From contig NZ_BBYG01000017.1 of NCBI RefSeq assembly GCF_001184025.1, positions 1 through 64,000 of the forward strand: DNA of 64,000 nucleotides, given 5' to 3'. This document shows positions 28,388 to 37,882 of the stretch, in pieces. Made by a program: the position numbers and the translations under genes. The notes beneath the pieces were generated by a model, which saw only the letters and a list, made by a program, of their open reading frames with translations, did not search any database and was not told the origin of the DNA. Origin of the DNA: Streptomyces maremycinicus (GTDB lineage Bacteria > Actinomycetota > Actinomycetes > Streptomycetales > Streptomycetaceae). Each line of letters begins with the position of its first letter. Within the stretch, counting starts at the first letter, position 1.

Positions 28388-29146
28388 ATGGGTGTCTCCA
28401 CCTCGTCCCCCGAAAAGGGGATTTCCGTGACGACCGTCGACGTCCCGCCCGTCAACGCGCTGACGGTGGACGACTGGTTCGCGCTGGCCGACGCGGTCCG
28501 CGCGGCCGGCCGCGCCCCGCAGACCCGGTGCGTGGTGCTGGCGGCCGGAGGCCGTGGGTTCAACGCGGGCGTGGACATCAAGGAGATCCGGGCACGGGGG
28601 CGGTCGGCACTGGTAGGCGCCAACCGCGGCTGCTTCGAGGCGTTCGCCGCGGTGTACGAGTGCGAGGTGCCGGTGGTCGCGGCGGTGCACGGTTTCTGCC
28701 TGGGCGGGGGCATCGGCCTGGTGGGGAACGCGGACGTGATCGTGGCGAGCGAGGACGCCGTGTTCGGGCTGCCCGAGCTGGACCGGGGCGCGCTCGGCGC
28801 GGCCACCCATCTCGCCCGGCTGGTCCCCCAGCATCTGATGCGCGCCCTGTACTACACCTCGCGCACCGTCACCGCGGCCGAGCTGCACGCGCACGGCTCG
28901 GTGTGGCGGGTGGTCCCGCGCGAGGGGCTGCGCGCCGCGGCGCTGGAGCTGGCGCGCGAGATAGCCGCCAAGGACGGCGAGCTGCTGCGGCTCGCCAAGG
29001 CGGCGATCAACGGCATCGACCCGGTCGACGTGCGCCGCAGCTACCGCTTCGAGCAGGGCTTCACCTTCGAGGCGGACGTCTCGGGGGTGGCCGACCGGGT
29101 CCGGGGCACCTTCGGCGAGGACGGGGACGGGGGCAGGCGTGGGTGA
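28388..29146 (+). CDS. echA20: EchA20-like enoyl-CoA hydratase family ring hydrolase
   Basis: A 252-aa crotonase-fold enzyme. Diagnostic segments are GRGFNAGVDIKEI (oxyanion hole), NRGCFEAFAAVYECEVPVVAAVHGFCLGGGIGLVGNADVI, and GLPELDRGALGAATHLARLVPQHLMR. The match to M. tuberculosis EchA20 (Rv3550) as I recall it is close along the whole length. EchA20 hydrolytically opens the last five-membered steroid ring (ring D) as a CoA thioester. The ATG lies 11 bp after the operator and has no good Shine-Dalgarno, so a near-leaderless transcript is possible. It overlaps ipdA by 8 bp. Confidence 0.88.
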   Translation: MGVSTSSPEKGISVTTVDVPPVNALTVDDWFALADAVRAAGRAPQTRCVVLAAGGRGFNAGVDIKEIRARGRSALVGANRGCFEAFAAVYECEVPVVAAVHGFCLGGGIGLVGNADVIVASEDAVFGLPELDRGALGAATHLARLVPQHLMRALYYTSRTVTAAELHAHGSVWRVVPREGLRAAALELAREIAAKDGELLRLAKAAINGIDPVDVRRSYRFEQGFTFEADVSGVADRVRGTFGEDGDGGRRG

Positions 29147-29975
29147 CAAGACGATGACCGCCGCGGAGGCGGTCGCCCGGCTGCGCAGCGGGATGACCCT
29201 CGGCATCGGCGGCTGGGGCTCCCGCCGCAAGCCGATGGCGCTGGTCAGGGCGCTGCTCCGGTCGGAGGTCACCGACCTCACCGTCGTGTCGTACGGCGGC
29301 CCGGACGTCGGGATGCTCGCCGCGGCCGGGCGGATCCGGAAGCTGGTCGCCGCGTTCGTCACCCTCGACTCGATCCCCCTGGAGCCGCACTACCGCGCGG
29401 CCCGCGAGCGCGGGGCCTTCGAGCTGACGGAGGTCGACGAGGCGATGTTCATGTGGGGTCTGCACGCGGCCGCGAACCGGCTGCCCTTCCTGCCGGTGCG
29501 GGCCGGGCTCGGTTCGGACGTGATGCGGGTCAACCCCGGGCTTCGGACGGTGACTTCGCCGTACGAGGACCAGGAGACGTTCGTGGCGATGCCGGCCCTG
29601 CGGCTGGACGCGGCCCTGGTGCACGTCAACCGGGCCGACCGGCTGGGCAACGGGCAGTACCTGGGCCCGGATCCCTACTTCGACGATCTGTTCTGCGAGG
29701 CGGCGGACGCGGCGTACGTCAGCTGCGAGCGGATCGTCGACACCGCGGAGCTGACCGAGGAGGCGGCGCCGCAGTCGCTGCTGATCAAGCGGCACACGGT
29801 GACGGGGGTGATCGAGGCGACGGGCGGCGCGCATTTCACGTCCTGCGCCCCCGACTACGGCCGGGACGAGGCGTTGCAGAAGCGGTACGCGACCACGCCC
29901 TGGCCCGAGTTCGCCGCGCGGTTCCTCGCCGGGGACGAGCGGGCGTACCGGTCGGCCGTCGAGGAGGAGTCGTGA
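29139..29975 (+). CDS. ipdA: IpdA, alpha subunit of the ring C-opening CoA-transferase-fold hydrolase
   Basis: A 278-aa family I CoA-transferase-like protein. Segments shared with my memory of M. tuberculosis IpdA (Rv3551) are AVARLRSGMTLGIGGWGSRR, VSYGGPDVGMLAAAG, LPFLPVRAGLGSDV, IAMPALRLDAA-like AMPALRLDAALVHVN, DPYFDDLFC and GGAHFTSCAPDYGRDE. IpdAB uses the CoA-transferase scaffold to hydrolyse the remaining ring C of the steroid-derived CoA ester (COCHEA-CoA) rather than to move CoA. The GTG start at 29139 overlaps echA20, and the stop overlaps ipdB by GTGA. Stoichiometric expression with IpdB is implied. Confidence 0.9.
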   Translation: MGDKTMTAAEAVARLRSGMTLGIGGWGSRRKPMALVRALLRSEVTDLTVVSYGGPDVGMLAAAGRIRKLVAAFVTLDSIPLEPHYRAARERGAFELTEVDEAMFMWGLHAAANRLPFLPVRAGLGSDVMRVNPGLRTVTSPYEDQETFVAMPALRLDAALVHVNRADRLGNGQYLGPDPYFDDLFCEAADAAYVSCERIVDTAELTEEAAPQSLLIKRHTVTGVIEATGGAHFTSCAPDYGRDEALQKRYATTPWPEFAARFLAGDERAYRSAVEEES

Positions 29976-30727
29976 GCGAGGGCGTCAGCGAGGGTGTGAA
30001 CGGGGGCGTGAGCGAGGTGACCCGTGCCGAGTACTGCGTGATCGCCTGCGCGGAGGCGTGGCGCGGGGCGGGCGAGATCCTGGCCAGTCCGATGGGTCTC
30101 ATCCCCTCCGTCGGTGCCCGCCTGGCCCGGCACACCTTCGCGCCGGACCTGCTGCTGACCGACGGGGAGGCCCTGCTCGTCGGGCCCGACGGCACCGTCG
30201 AGGGCTGGCTGCCGTACCGGCAGCACCTGGCGCTGGTCACGGGGGGCCGGCGGCACGTGATGATGGGCGCGAGTCAGATCGACCGGTACGGCAACCAGAA
30301 CATCGCGTGCATCGGGGACTGGGCGAAGCCCCTGCGGCAGTTGCTCGGGGTGCGCGGCGCGCCGGTCAACACGCTGAACAACCCGACGAGTTACTGGGTG
30401 CCGCGGCACTCCCGGCGGGTCTTCGTCGAGCGGGTCGACATGGTGTGCGGGGTGGGCTACGACCGGGCGGCCGGCGCCCGCCACCACCGGGTCCCGAGGG
30501 TCGTCTCCGACCTCGGGGTGTTCGACTTCGCCACGCCGGACCACGCGATGCGGCTGGCCTCGGTGCATCCCGGGGTGAGTGTCGAACAGGTCCGGGAGGC
30601 GACGGGCTTCGACCTCGTGATACCGGACGAGGTGCCGCTCACCCGTGAACCGACGGCGGGCGAACTGCGTCTGATCCGCGAGGTGATCGACCCGCACGGC
30701 ACCCGGGCCAGGGAGGTCGCCGTCTGA
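29972..30727 (+). CDS. ipdB: IpdB, beta subunit of the ring C-opening CoA-transferase-fold hydrolase
   Basis: A 251-aa partner of IpdA. After a short Gly/Ser/Val-rich repeat at the N-terminus (VSEGVSEGVNGGVSE) comes the conserved body: EYCVIACAEAWRGAGEILASP, DGTVEGWLPYRQHL, VMMGASQIDRYGNQN and NNPTSYWVPRHS. The length equals that of M. tuberculosis IpdB (Rv3552). GTG 29972 was chosen because GAGGAGG sits 4-11 nt upstream and because it gives the GTGA overlap with ipdA. The stop overlaps the ipdC start (TGATG). Confidence 0.9.
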   Translation: MSEGVSEGVNGGVSEVTRAEYCVIACAEAWRGAGEILASPMGLIPSVGARLARHTFAPDLLLTDGEALLVGPDGTVEGWLPYRQHLALVTGGRRHVMMGASQIDRYGNQNIACIGDWAKPLRQLLGVRGAPVNTLNNPTSYWVPRHSRRVFVERVDMVCGVGYDRAAGARHHRVPRVVSDLGVFDFATPDHAMRLASVHPGVSVEQVREATGFDLVIPDEVPLTREPTAGELRLIREVIDPHGTRAREVAV

Positions 30728-31785
30728 TGGAAACGGCGTTCACCCGGCTGGTCGGGGTGCGACACCCGATCGTGCAGACCGGGATGGGGTGGGTGGCGGG
30801 CCCGCGGCTGGTGTCGGCGGCGGCGGAGGCGGGGGCGCTGGGGGTCCTGGCCTCCGCGACCATGACCGTGGACGGGCTGCGGGCGGCGGTGCGCGAGGTG
30901 CGGTCGCGGACGACGGCGCCGTTCGGGGTGAACCTGCGGGCCGACGCGGCGGACGCGGGCGACCGGGTGCGGATCATCCTCGACGAGGGCGTGCGGGTCG
31001 CGTCCTTCGCGCTGGCGCCCTCCGCGGAGCTGATCGCGGAGCTGAAGGAGGGGGGTGTCGTCGTCGTCCCGTCCGTCGGGGCGCGTCGGCACGCCGAGAA
31101 GGTCGCGGCCTGGGGTGCGGACGCGGTGATCGTGCAGGGCGGGGAGGGCGGCGGACACACCGGGGACGTGGCGACGACGGTGCTGCTGCCGCAGGTGGTG
31201 GACGCCGTGGACATCCCGGTGGTGGCGGCGGGCGGCTTCTTCGACGGGCGGGGTCTGGTGGCGGCGCTGGCGTACGGGGCGGCCGGGGTCGCGATGGGCA
31301 CCCGGTTCCTGCTCACCTCGGACTCGCCGGTCCCGGACGCGGTGAAGGCGCGGTACCTGGCGGCGACGGTCCGGGACGTCACCGTGACCCGGGCGGTGGA
31401 CGGCCTCCCGCACCGCATGCTGCGCACCGCTCTGGTCGACGCCCTGGAGGACGCGGGCCGGGCCGGGGCCCTGGTGCGGGCGGTGCGTCACGCGGCCGGC
31501 TTCCGGAGGCTGTCCGGCCTCGGCTGGCGGGAGATGGTCCGCGACGGTCTGGCGCTGCGCCACGGCAAGGACCTCACCTGGAGTCAGGTGCTGCTCGCCG
31601 CGAACACGCCGATGATGCTCCGGTCCGCGATGGTGGAGGGGCGCACGGATGCGGGAGTGATGGCCGCCGGGCAGGTCGCCGGGGTGATCGACGACCTGCC
31701 GTCGTGCGCGGAGCTGGTGGCGCGGATCATGAAGGAGGCGCAGGACACGGTCCTCGCCGTGAACCGGCTCGGTGCCCCACGGTGA
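30727..31785 (+). CDS. ipdC: IpdC, nitronate-monooxygenase-fold flavoprotein
   Basis: A 352-aa TIM-barrel FMN protein of the 2-nitropropane dioxygenase family. It has PIVQTGMGWVAGPRLVSAAA, GVNLRADAADAGDRV, VIVQGGEGGGHTGDV, VVAAGGFFDGRGLVAALAYG and GVAMGTRFLLTSDS. In the KstR2 regulon the homologue Rv3553 (IpdC) is a flavin-dependent enzyme needed for ring C/D catabolism. The active site lacks an obvious nitroalkane role in this setting. It is fourth and last in the echA20-ipdA-ipdB-ipdC transcript. Its stop lies in the first unit of a 20-bp tandem repeat. Confidence 0.9.
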   Translation: METAFTRLVGVRHPIVQTGMGWVAGPRLVSAAAEAGALGVLASATMTVDGLRAAVREVRSRTTAPFGVNLRADAADAGDRVRIILDEGVRVASFALAPSAELIAELKEGGVVVVPSVGARRHAEKVAAWGADAVIVQGGEGGGHTGDVATTVLLPQVVDAVDIPVVAAGGFFDGRGLVAALAYGAAGVAMGTRFLLTSDSPVPDAVKARYLAATVRDVTVTRAVDGLPHRMLRTALVDALEDAGRAGALVRAVRHAAGFRRLSGLGWREMVRDGLALRHGKDLTWSQVLLAANTPMMLRSAMVEGRTDAGVMAAGQVAGVIDDLPSCAELVARIMKEAQDTVLAVNRLGAPR

Positions 31786-31848
31786 CCGTCACGGCCTCCC
31801 GGTCACCGTCAGAGCCTCCCGATGACCGTCACAGCCTCTCGGTGACCG

Positions 31849-31873
<25 letters not shown>
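31781..31873. repeat. 20-bp tandem repeat spanning the convergent ends of ipdC and fadA6
   Basis: Four consecutive 20-bp units start at 31781, 31801, 31821 and 31841, each like GGTGACCGTCACAGCCTCTC, and a partial fifth unit runs from 31861. The first unit includes the ipdC stop; the fourth and fifth encode the end of fadA6 (IIERL and stop). The pattern looks like repeated duplication of the fadA6 3' end. Each unit also contains a small GTGAC-GTCAC inverted repeat that could aid termination. Confidence 0.85.
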
Positions 31874-33006
<1,133 letters not shown>

Positions 33007-33667
33007 GGCGACTCCCTCACAGGAAAGGGCTGTTCACGTACGGCGATCCCGTCCAGCACCATCGACAGGTACTGCCGGGCGATCTCCTCCGGGCTGTGCT
33101 GTCCGCCGGGCCGGTACCAGGACGCGGCGACCCACACGGTGTCGCGGACGAACCGGTAGGCGAGGCGGAGGTCTAGGTCGGGGCGGAAGACCCGGTCCGC
33201 GACGCCGCGTTCCAGCGTGGCCAGCCAGGCCTTCTCGAACCGGCGCTGTGACTCGGCGAGGAACGCGAACCGTTCCTGCGCCACGAGCTGTTTGCTCTCC
33301 TTCTGGTAGATCGCGACGGCGGCGCGGTGCCGGTCGATCTCCCGGAAGGACTCGGTGACCAGGGCCGCGAGCGTCTCGCGGGGTCCGAGCCCGGCGGCCA
33401 GGACGGTGTCGTAGCCGTCCCAGAGCTCGTCGAGGAAGGTCCGCAGGATCTCCTCCAGCATCGATTCCTTGGAGTCGAAGTGGTAGTAGAGGCTGCCCGC
33501 GAGCATGCCCGCGTGGTCGGCGATCTTCCGGACGGTGGTGGCGTTGTAGCCCTGTTCGGCGAACACCTCGGCGGCGGTGTCGAGGAGTTCACGGCGACGG
33601 GCGGGCGCCGCGGTCACCTGGGGCTTCTTCTTGGTCGGCACGGACACATTGTGGTCTGCTCCGGTCG

Positions 33668-34456
33668 TCACGCGTGCTGGCCGCTGACGGAGACGACCTC
33701 GCCCGTCATGTACGAGGAGTAGCCCGACGCCAGGAAGACGATCACGTTGGCCACCTCCCAGGGTTCGGCGTACCGGCCGAAGGCCTCCCGGGCGGTGAGT
33801 TCCTCCAGCAGGCCGGCGGAGGTCACCTTGACCAGGTGCGGGTGCATGGCGAGGCTCGGCGAGACCGCGTTGACCCGTACGCCGTAGGCGGCCGCCTCGA
33901 TCGCCGCGCACCGGGTCAGGGCCATGACGCCCGCCTTCGCGGCGGCGTAGTGGGCCTGTCCGGCCTGGGCGCGCCAGCCGACGACGGAGGCGTTGTTGAC
34001 GACGACTCCCCCGCCGGTCTCGCGCATCAGGCGCAGGGCGGCCCGGGTGCACCGGAAGGTTCCGTTGAGGGTGACGTCCAGGACGCGTGACCACTGTGCG
34101 TCGGTCATGTCGACGAGTTCCGAGGTGCCGCCGAGGCCCGCGTTGTTGACGACGACGTCCAGGCGCCCGTGGGTGCGTACGGCGGTGTCGAACAGGTCCC
34201 GGACCTGGCTCTCGTCGGTGACGTCGCACGGCAGGGCGGCCACCGCGTCCTCGCCGAACTCCTCGGCGAGTTCGGTCCGGTACGCGGTGAGCCGGCGGAC
34301 GTGGGTGTCGCTGATCACGACGCGGGCGCCTTCCTCCAGGAAGCGGCGCGCGGTCGCCCCGCCGATGCCCGCGCCGGCCGCCGCGGTGATCACGGCGGTG
34401 CGGCCGTCGAGCAGCGCGTGCCCGGGAACGTACGGCGGACCCTCGACGTTCTTCAT
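33668..34456 (-). CDS. ipdF: IpdF-like SDR dehydrogenase
   Basis: A 262-aa SDR. The opening PYVPGHALLDGRTAVITAAAGAGIGGATA is characteristic of IpdF (Rv3559c), which acts on the 5-hydroxy/keto position of HIP-CoA. It also has VVNNAGLGGTSELVDMTDAQW, a Ser in VVVNNASVVGWRAQAGQ, HYAAAKAGVMALTRC and C-terminal ASGYSSYMTGEVVSVSGQ. It is first in the ipdF-kstR2-fadA6 transcript and diverges from fadE30 across a 61-bp region with an operator. Confidence 0.9.
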   Translation of the reverse strand: MKNVEGPPYVPGHALLDGRTAVITAAAGAGIGGATARRFLEEGARVVISDTHVRRLTAYRTELAEEFGEDAVAALPCDVTDESQVRDLFDTAVRTHGRLDVVVNNAGLGGTSELVDMTDAQWSRVLDVTLNGTFRCTRAALRLMRETGGGVVVNNASVVGWRAQAGQAHYAAAKAGVMALTRCAAIEAAAYGVRVNAVSPSLAMHPHLVKVTSAGLLEELTAREAFGRYAEPWEVANVIVFLASGYSSYMTGEVVSVSGQHA

Positions 34457-34472
34457 GACGGCACGCTAACCT

Positions 34473-34486
34473 ACCAAACACTTGTT
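34473..34486. promoter_or_regulatory. KstR2-like operator between ipdF and fadE30
   Basis: ACCAAACACTTGTT matches 9 of the 10 fixed positions of the KstR2 consensus AnCAAGnnCTTGnT as I remember it. It lies in the 61-bp divergent gap. Together with flanking bases (CTACC and TTAGG) it also matches the complement of the palindrome at 28340-28376, so one regulator probably recognises both. Confidence 0.7.
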
Positions 34487-34517
34487 AGGGAAGAACGCGC
34501 GCACGAGGAGGACGCCC

Positions 34518-35669
34518 GTGGACCTCGACCGCTCCCCCGCCGACGAGGCGTTCCGCGCCGAGGCGCGGGCCTGGCTGCGCGCGCGGGTGCCGTCCGAGCC
34601 GCTGCCTTCCCTGGAGACCGCGGAGGGCTTCGCAGCGCACCGCGCGTGGGAGGCGGAACTGGCCGCGGCCGGCTGGTCGGTGGTGAACTGGCCGAGGCGC
34701 TACGGCGGCCAGGACTGCGGGCTGCTGCGCTGGCTGCTCTTCGAGGAGGAGTACTACGCGGCGGGCGCCCCGGGCCGCGTCGGCCAGAACGGGGTGAGCC
34801 TGCTCGCCCCCACCCTGCTCGACCACGGCACCGAGGAGCAGCGGGCGCGGGTCCTGCCCCCGATGGCGACCGGCGAGGTCGTCTGGGCGCAGGCCTGGTC
34901 GGAGCCCGAGGCAGGGTCGGACCTGGCCGCGCTGCGCGCCAGGGCGGTCCGCGGGGACGGCGGCTGGCTGCTGAGCGGGCAGAAGACCTGGTCCTCGCGC
35001 GCGGCCTTCGCCGACCGCGCCTTCGGCCTGTTCCGCACCGACCCCGACACCCCGAAACCCCACCAGGGCCTCACCTACCTCATGTTCGACCTGCGGGCCC
35101 CCGGGGTCACCGTCCGCCCGATCGGCCGCCTGGACGGGAAGCCGGCGTTCGCCGAGCTGTTCCTTGACGAGGTCTTCGTGCCGGACGAGGACGTGATCGG
35201 GGAGCCGGGTCAGGGCTGGCGGATCGCGATGTCGACGGCGGCCAACGAACGCGGGCTCACCCTGCGCTCCCCCGGCCGTTTCCTCGCCTCGGCCGACCGG
35301 CTGCACGCCCTGTGGGTGGAGCGGGGCTGTCCGGAGGCGGCCGCGGCCCAGGTCGCGGACGCGCTGATCGGCGCCCGCGCGTACCAGCTGTTCACCCAAG
35401 CGGCCGCCGCCCGCTTCCTCGCCGGGGAGCGGCTCGGCCCGGAGTCGAGCCTGAACAAGGTCTTCTGGTCGGAGTACGACATCGCGCTGCACGAGACGGC
35501 GCTGGATCTGCTCGGCGCACCGGAGGCGCAGGGCGAGGCGGCCGACACCGACTGGTCGCAGGGTTATGTCTTCGCCCTGGCCGGGCCGATCTACGCGGGC
35601 ACCAACGAGATCCAGCGCGACATCGTCGCCGAGCAGCTGCTCGGCCTGCCGAGGGGACGCCGCCGATGA
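34518..35669 (+). CDS. fadE30: FadE30-like acyl-CoA dehydrogenase
   Basis: A 383-aa acyl-CoA dehydrogenase with an N-terminal helical domain (EAELAAAGWSVVNWPRRYGG), a beta-domain with FAD contact WSEPEAGSDLAAL and LSGQKTWSSRA, and a C-terminal domain ending FALAGPIYAGTNEIQRDIVAEQLLGLP. M. tuberculosis FadE30 (Rv3560c) dehydrogenates the propionyl-CoA side chain of 5-OH-HIP-CoA. GTG 34518 was chosen because GAGGAGGAC lies 6-13 nt upstream. It overlaps the next dehydrogenase gene by ATGA, suggesting a heteromeric complex. Confidence 0.88.
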   Translation: MDLDRSPADEAFRAEARAWLRARVPSEPLPSLETAEGFAAHRAWEAELAAAGWSVVNWPRRYGGQDCGLLRWLLFEEEYYAAGAPGRVGQNGVSLLAPTLLDHGTEEQRARVLPPMATGEVVWAQAWSEPEAGSDLAALRARAVRGDGGWLLSGQKTWSSRAAFADRAFGLFRTDPDTPKPHQGLTYLMFDLRAPGVTVRPIGRLDGKPAFAELFLDEVFVPDEDVIGEPGQGWRIAMSTAANERGLTLRSPGRFLASADRLHALWVERGCPEAAAAQVADALIGARAYQLFTQAAAARFLAGERLGPESSLNKVFWSEYDIALHETALDLLGAPEAQGEAADTDWSQGYVFALAGPIYAGTNEIQRDIVAEQLLGLPRGRRR

Positions 35670-36646
35670 CTTCGCCCGGGCCGGCTGCGCCGCCGCCGCG
35701 CTTCCTGCTGGACGCCGAGCAGCGGGCGTTCGCCCGGTCGCTGGACGCGATGCTGGGCGCGGCCGGCACTCCTGCCGTGATCCGCGACTGGAGCCGGGGC
35801 GAGCGGGCGGGCGGCCTCGCCCTGTGGTCGCGGATCGCCGAGGCCGGCGTGTTCGCGCTGGCGGTCCCGGAGGCGTACGAAGGGCTGGGGCCCCGGCCGG
35901 TGGACCTGGCCGTCGCCTTCGTGGAGCTGGGGCGGCACGCGGTGCCGGGCCCGCTGGTGGAGACGGTCGCCGCGGCGGCCCTGTTGCTCGAGCCCGGCCC
36001 CGCCGAGCGGTTCCTGCCCGCTCTGGCCACGGGCCGGTCGATGGCCACGCTGGCGGCCGCGGGCTCGTACGCCGTGGACGGCGACGCGGCGGAGTTACGC
36101 CTGGCGGTGGACGCCGACGGCCTCCGCCTCGCCCCCGGTCACGGCCCGGTGCGCCCCTCGCTCGACCCCGCCCGCCGCCTCACCCGCCTGCTGCCGGGCG
36201 GCGAACTGCTCGTCCCCGACCCGCCCGTGGACCGCGGCCTGCGCTGGGCCCGTCTGGCCACCGCGGCGCAGGCGCTCGGGGTGGGGCTCGCGCTGCTGGA
36301 GCGGACGGTGGCGTATGTCGGGCGACGCGTGCAGTTCGGCGTCCCCGTCGGCTCGTTCCAGGCGGTCAAGCACCGGCTGGCGGACGCCAGGATCGCGCTG
36401 GAGTTCGCCCGCCCCCTGGTCCTGGGCGCCGCCGTGACGATGAGCGCGGTCGATGTGGCCGCCGCGAAGGTGAGCGCCTGCGAGGCCGCGTACGCGACCG
36501 CGCGCACCGCGCTCCATCTGCACGGCGCGATCGGCTACACGGCGGAGTACGACCTGTCGCTCTGGCTGACCAAGGCCCGCGCGCTGCGCACCGCCTGGGG
36601 CACCCCGCAGGAGTGCCGGGCGGAGGTCCTGCGCGGCCACGCGTAG
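35666..36646 (+). CDS. Acyl-CoA dehydrogenase family protein, second subunit (FadE31/33-like)
   Basis: A 326-aa shorter acyl-CoA dehydrogenase paralogue. The N-terminal domain has RSLDAMLGAAGTPAVIRDW and VFALAVPEAYEGLG; the C-terminal helical domain has FGVPVGSFQAVKHRLADARIALEF and LHLHGAIGYTAEYDLSLWL. The middle beta-domain is short and Ala-rich, as in the small partner subunits of actinobacterial steroid acyl-CoA dehydrogenases (alpha2-beta2 type). It overlaps fadE30 by ATGA, so a FadE30-partner complex is inferred rather than shown. It ends 2 bp from the convergent FBP gene. Confidence 0.8.
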   Translation: MTSPGPAAPPPRFLLDAEQRAFARSLDAMLGAAGTPAVIRDWSRGERAGGLALWSRIAEAGVFALAVPEAYEGLGPRPVDLAVAFVELGRHAVPGPLVETVAAAALLLEPGPAERFLPALATGRSMATLAAAGSYAVDGDAAELRLAVDADGLRLAPGHGPVRPSLDPARRLTRLLPGGELLVPDPPVDRGLRWARLATAAQALGVGLALLERTVAYVGRRVQFGVPVGSFQAVKHRLADARIALEFARPLVLGAAVTMSAVDVAAAKVSACEAAYATARTALHLHGAIGYTAEYDLSLWLTKARALRTAWGTPQECRAEVLRGHA

Positions 36647-36648
36647 CC

Positions 36649-37140
36649 TCAGCCGGTCACCTTGGCGATGAACGCGGCGAGGTTCGCCACGGTCCGCCCG
36701 ATCTTCTCCTCCAGTGTGAGCGTCTCGGGCATCCGGGCCCCGGCGCCCGCGTCCCGCTTGCCCCGCACGTACAGCGAGCAGGCGAGGTCGCTGCACATGT
36801 AGGCCCCCACCGAGTTGCCCTGCTGACCGGCCCGGCCCGCCTTGGGCGCGACCATCAGCGAGACCCCGCCGGAGTGGGTGGTGAGGCACATCGTGCACAT
36901 GCTGCGCCGTGCCTGCCACGAGCCGGAGGTGGAGGAGCGCAGCGCGAGGGCCTGGGGCCGGCCGTCCAGCTCGACGGCGAGGTAGGCCCGGTCGGGGGCC
37001 TGGGGGTCCCGCCAGCCGAGGTAGTCCAGGTCCTCCCAGGGCCGGTCGGCCAGGTCGCGGGGGACGGTCAGGCGTTTGGCCTCACCCTTGGTGCAGTTGA
37101 CGAAGGCGGCGCGGATCTCTTGCTCGGTGAGCGGCTTCAT
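36649..37140 (-). CDS. FBP-domain (FusB-like treble-clef) zinc protein
   Basis: A 163-aa protein of the FBP/EF-G-binding family. N-terminal MKPLTEQEIRAAFVNCTKGE is followed by a four-cysteine treble-clef zinc finger, CTMC (about residue 80) with CSDLAC (about 118), and a basic RGKRDAG segment. Relatives (FusB/Fbp) bind elongation factor G and affect ribosome recycling or fusidic acid tolerance, so binding to EF-G is a reasonable inference. It diverges from a TetR-type gene over a strong palindrome. Confidence 0.82.
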   Translation of the reverse strand: MKPLTEQEIRAAFVNCTKGEAKRLTVPRDLADRPWEDLDYLGWRDPQAPDRAYLAVELDGRPQALALRSSTSGSWQARRSMCTMCLTTHSGGVSLMVAPKAGRAGQQGNSVGAYMCSDLACSLYVRGKRDAGAGARMPETLTLEEKIGRTVANLAAFIAKVTG

Positions 37141-37154
37141 ATAACGCAGGCTAA

Positions 37155-37177
37155 TTTGCCTAAAGCTTTTAGGCAAA
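37155..37177. promoter_or_regulatory. TetR-type operator between the FBP gene and the divergent regulator
   Basis: TTTGCCTAA (37155-37163) and TTAGGCAAA (37169-37177) form a perfect 9-bp inverted repeat around AGCTT in an otherwise GC-rich region. It lies 15 bp before the FBP ATG and 41 bp before the regulator ATG, a classic site for autoregulation plus repression of the neighbour. Confidence 0.7.
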
Positions 37178-37218
37178 CGCATAATGTCTGTCGGCGACAA
37201 GGCACTGGAGGACGGCGC

Positions 37219-37791
37219 ATGGGGCGAGTGGGGCTGAGCACGGACCGGCTGGTCCGGGCGGGCGCGGAACTGGCCGACGAGGTCGGGTTCGACCAGGTGA
37301 CCGTCTCGGCGCTCGCCCGGCGCTTCGACGTCAAGGTCGCGAGCCTGTACTCGCATGTGAAGAACTCCGACGACCTCAGAACCCGGATCGCCCAGCTCGC
37401 CCTGGCGGAGCTCGCCGACCGGGGCGACCTCGCCCTCGCCGGGCGCGCCGGCAAGGACGCCCTGACCGCCCTGGCCGACGTCTACCGCGACTACGCCCGC
37501 GAACACCCCGGCCGCTACGCCGCGGCCCAGCTGCGGCTCGACCCCGAGGCGGCGGCCGCGAGCGCGGGACCGCGGCACGCCCGCATGACCCGGGCGGTCC
37601 TGCGCGGCTACGACCTCACCGAGCCGGACCAGACCCACGCTGTCCGGCTCCTGGGCAGCGTCTTCCACGGCTACGTCAGCCTGGAGCTGGGCGGCGGATT
37701 CAGCCACAGCGCACCCGACACCCAGGAGACCTGGACCAGGATCCTGGACGCCCTCGACACCCTGCTGCGCAACTGGCCGCCCCAGGACTGA
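37219..37791 (+). CDS. TetR/AcrR-family transcriptional regulator with WHG-type domain
   Basis: A 190-aa regulator. The helix-turn-helix reads LVRAGAELADEVGFDQVTVSALARRFDVKVASLYSHVKNSDDL. The C-terminal domain HAVRLLGSVFHGYVSLELGGGF is of the TetR_C/WHG type. ATG 37219 has TGGAGGAC at good distance; the long upstream extension of the open frame is antisense to the FBP gene. It probably represses itself and the divergent FBP-domain gene through the 37155-37177 palindrome. Confidence 0.88.
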   Translation: MGRVGLSTDRLVRAGAELADEVGFDQVTVSALARRFDVKVASLYSHVKNSDDLRTRIAQLALAELADRGDLALAGRAGKDALTALADVYRDYAREHPGRYAAAQLRLDPEAAAASAGPRHARMTRAVLRGYDLTEPDQTHAVRLLGSVFHGYVSLELGGGFSHSAPDTQETWTRILDALDTLLRNWPPQD

Positions 37792-37882
37792 CCGGCACGG
37801 CGCACCCGCCCGCTCGTCCGCCCGCTAGTGTCCGCTTCCCCGCCGTCCACCCGTCCGCCCGTGCGGGCAGGGCGAGCCGGTG

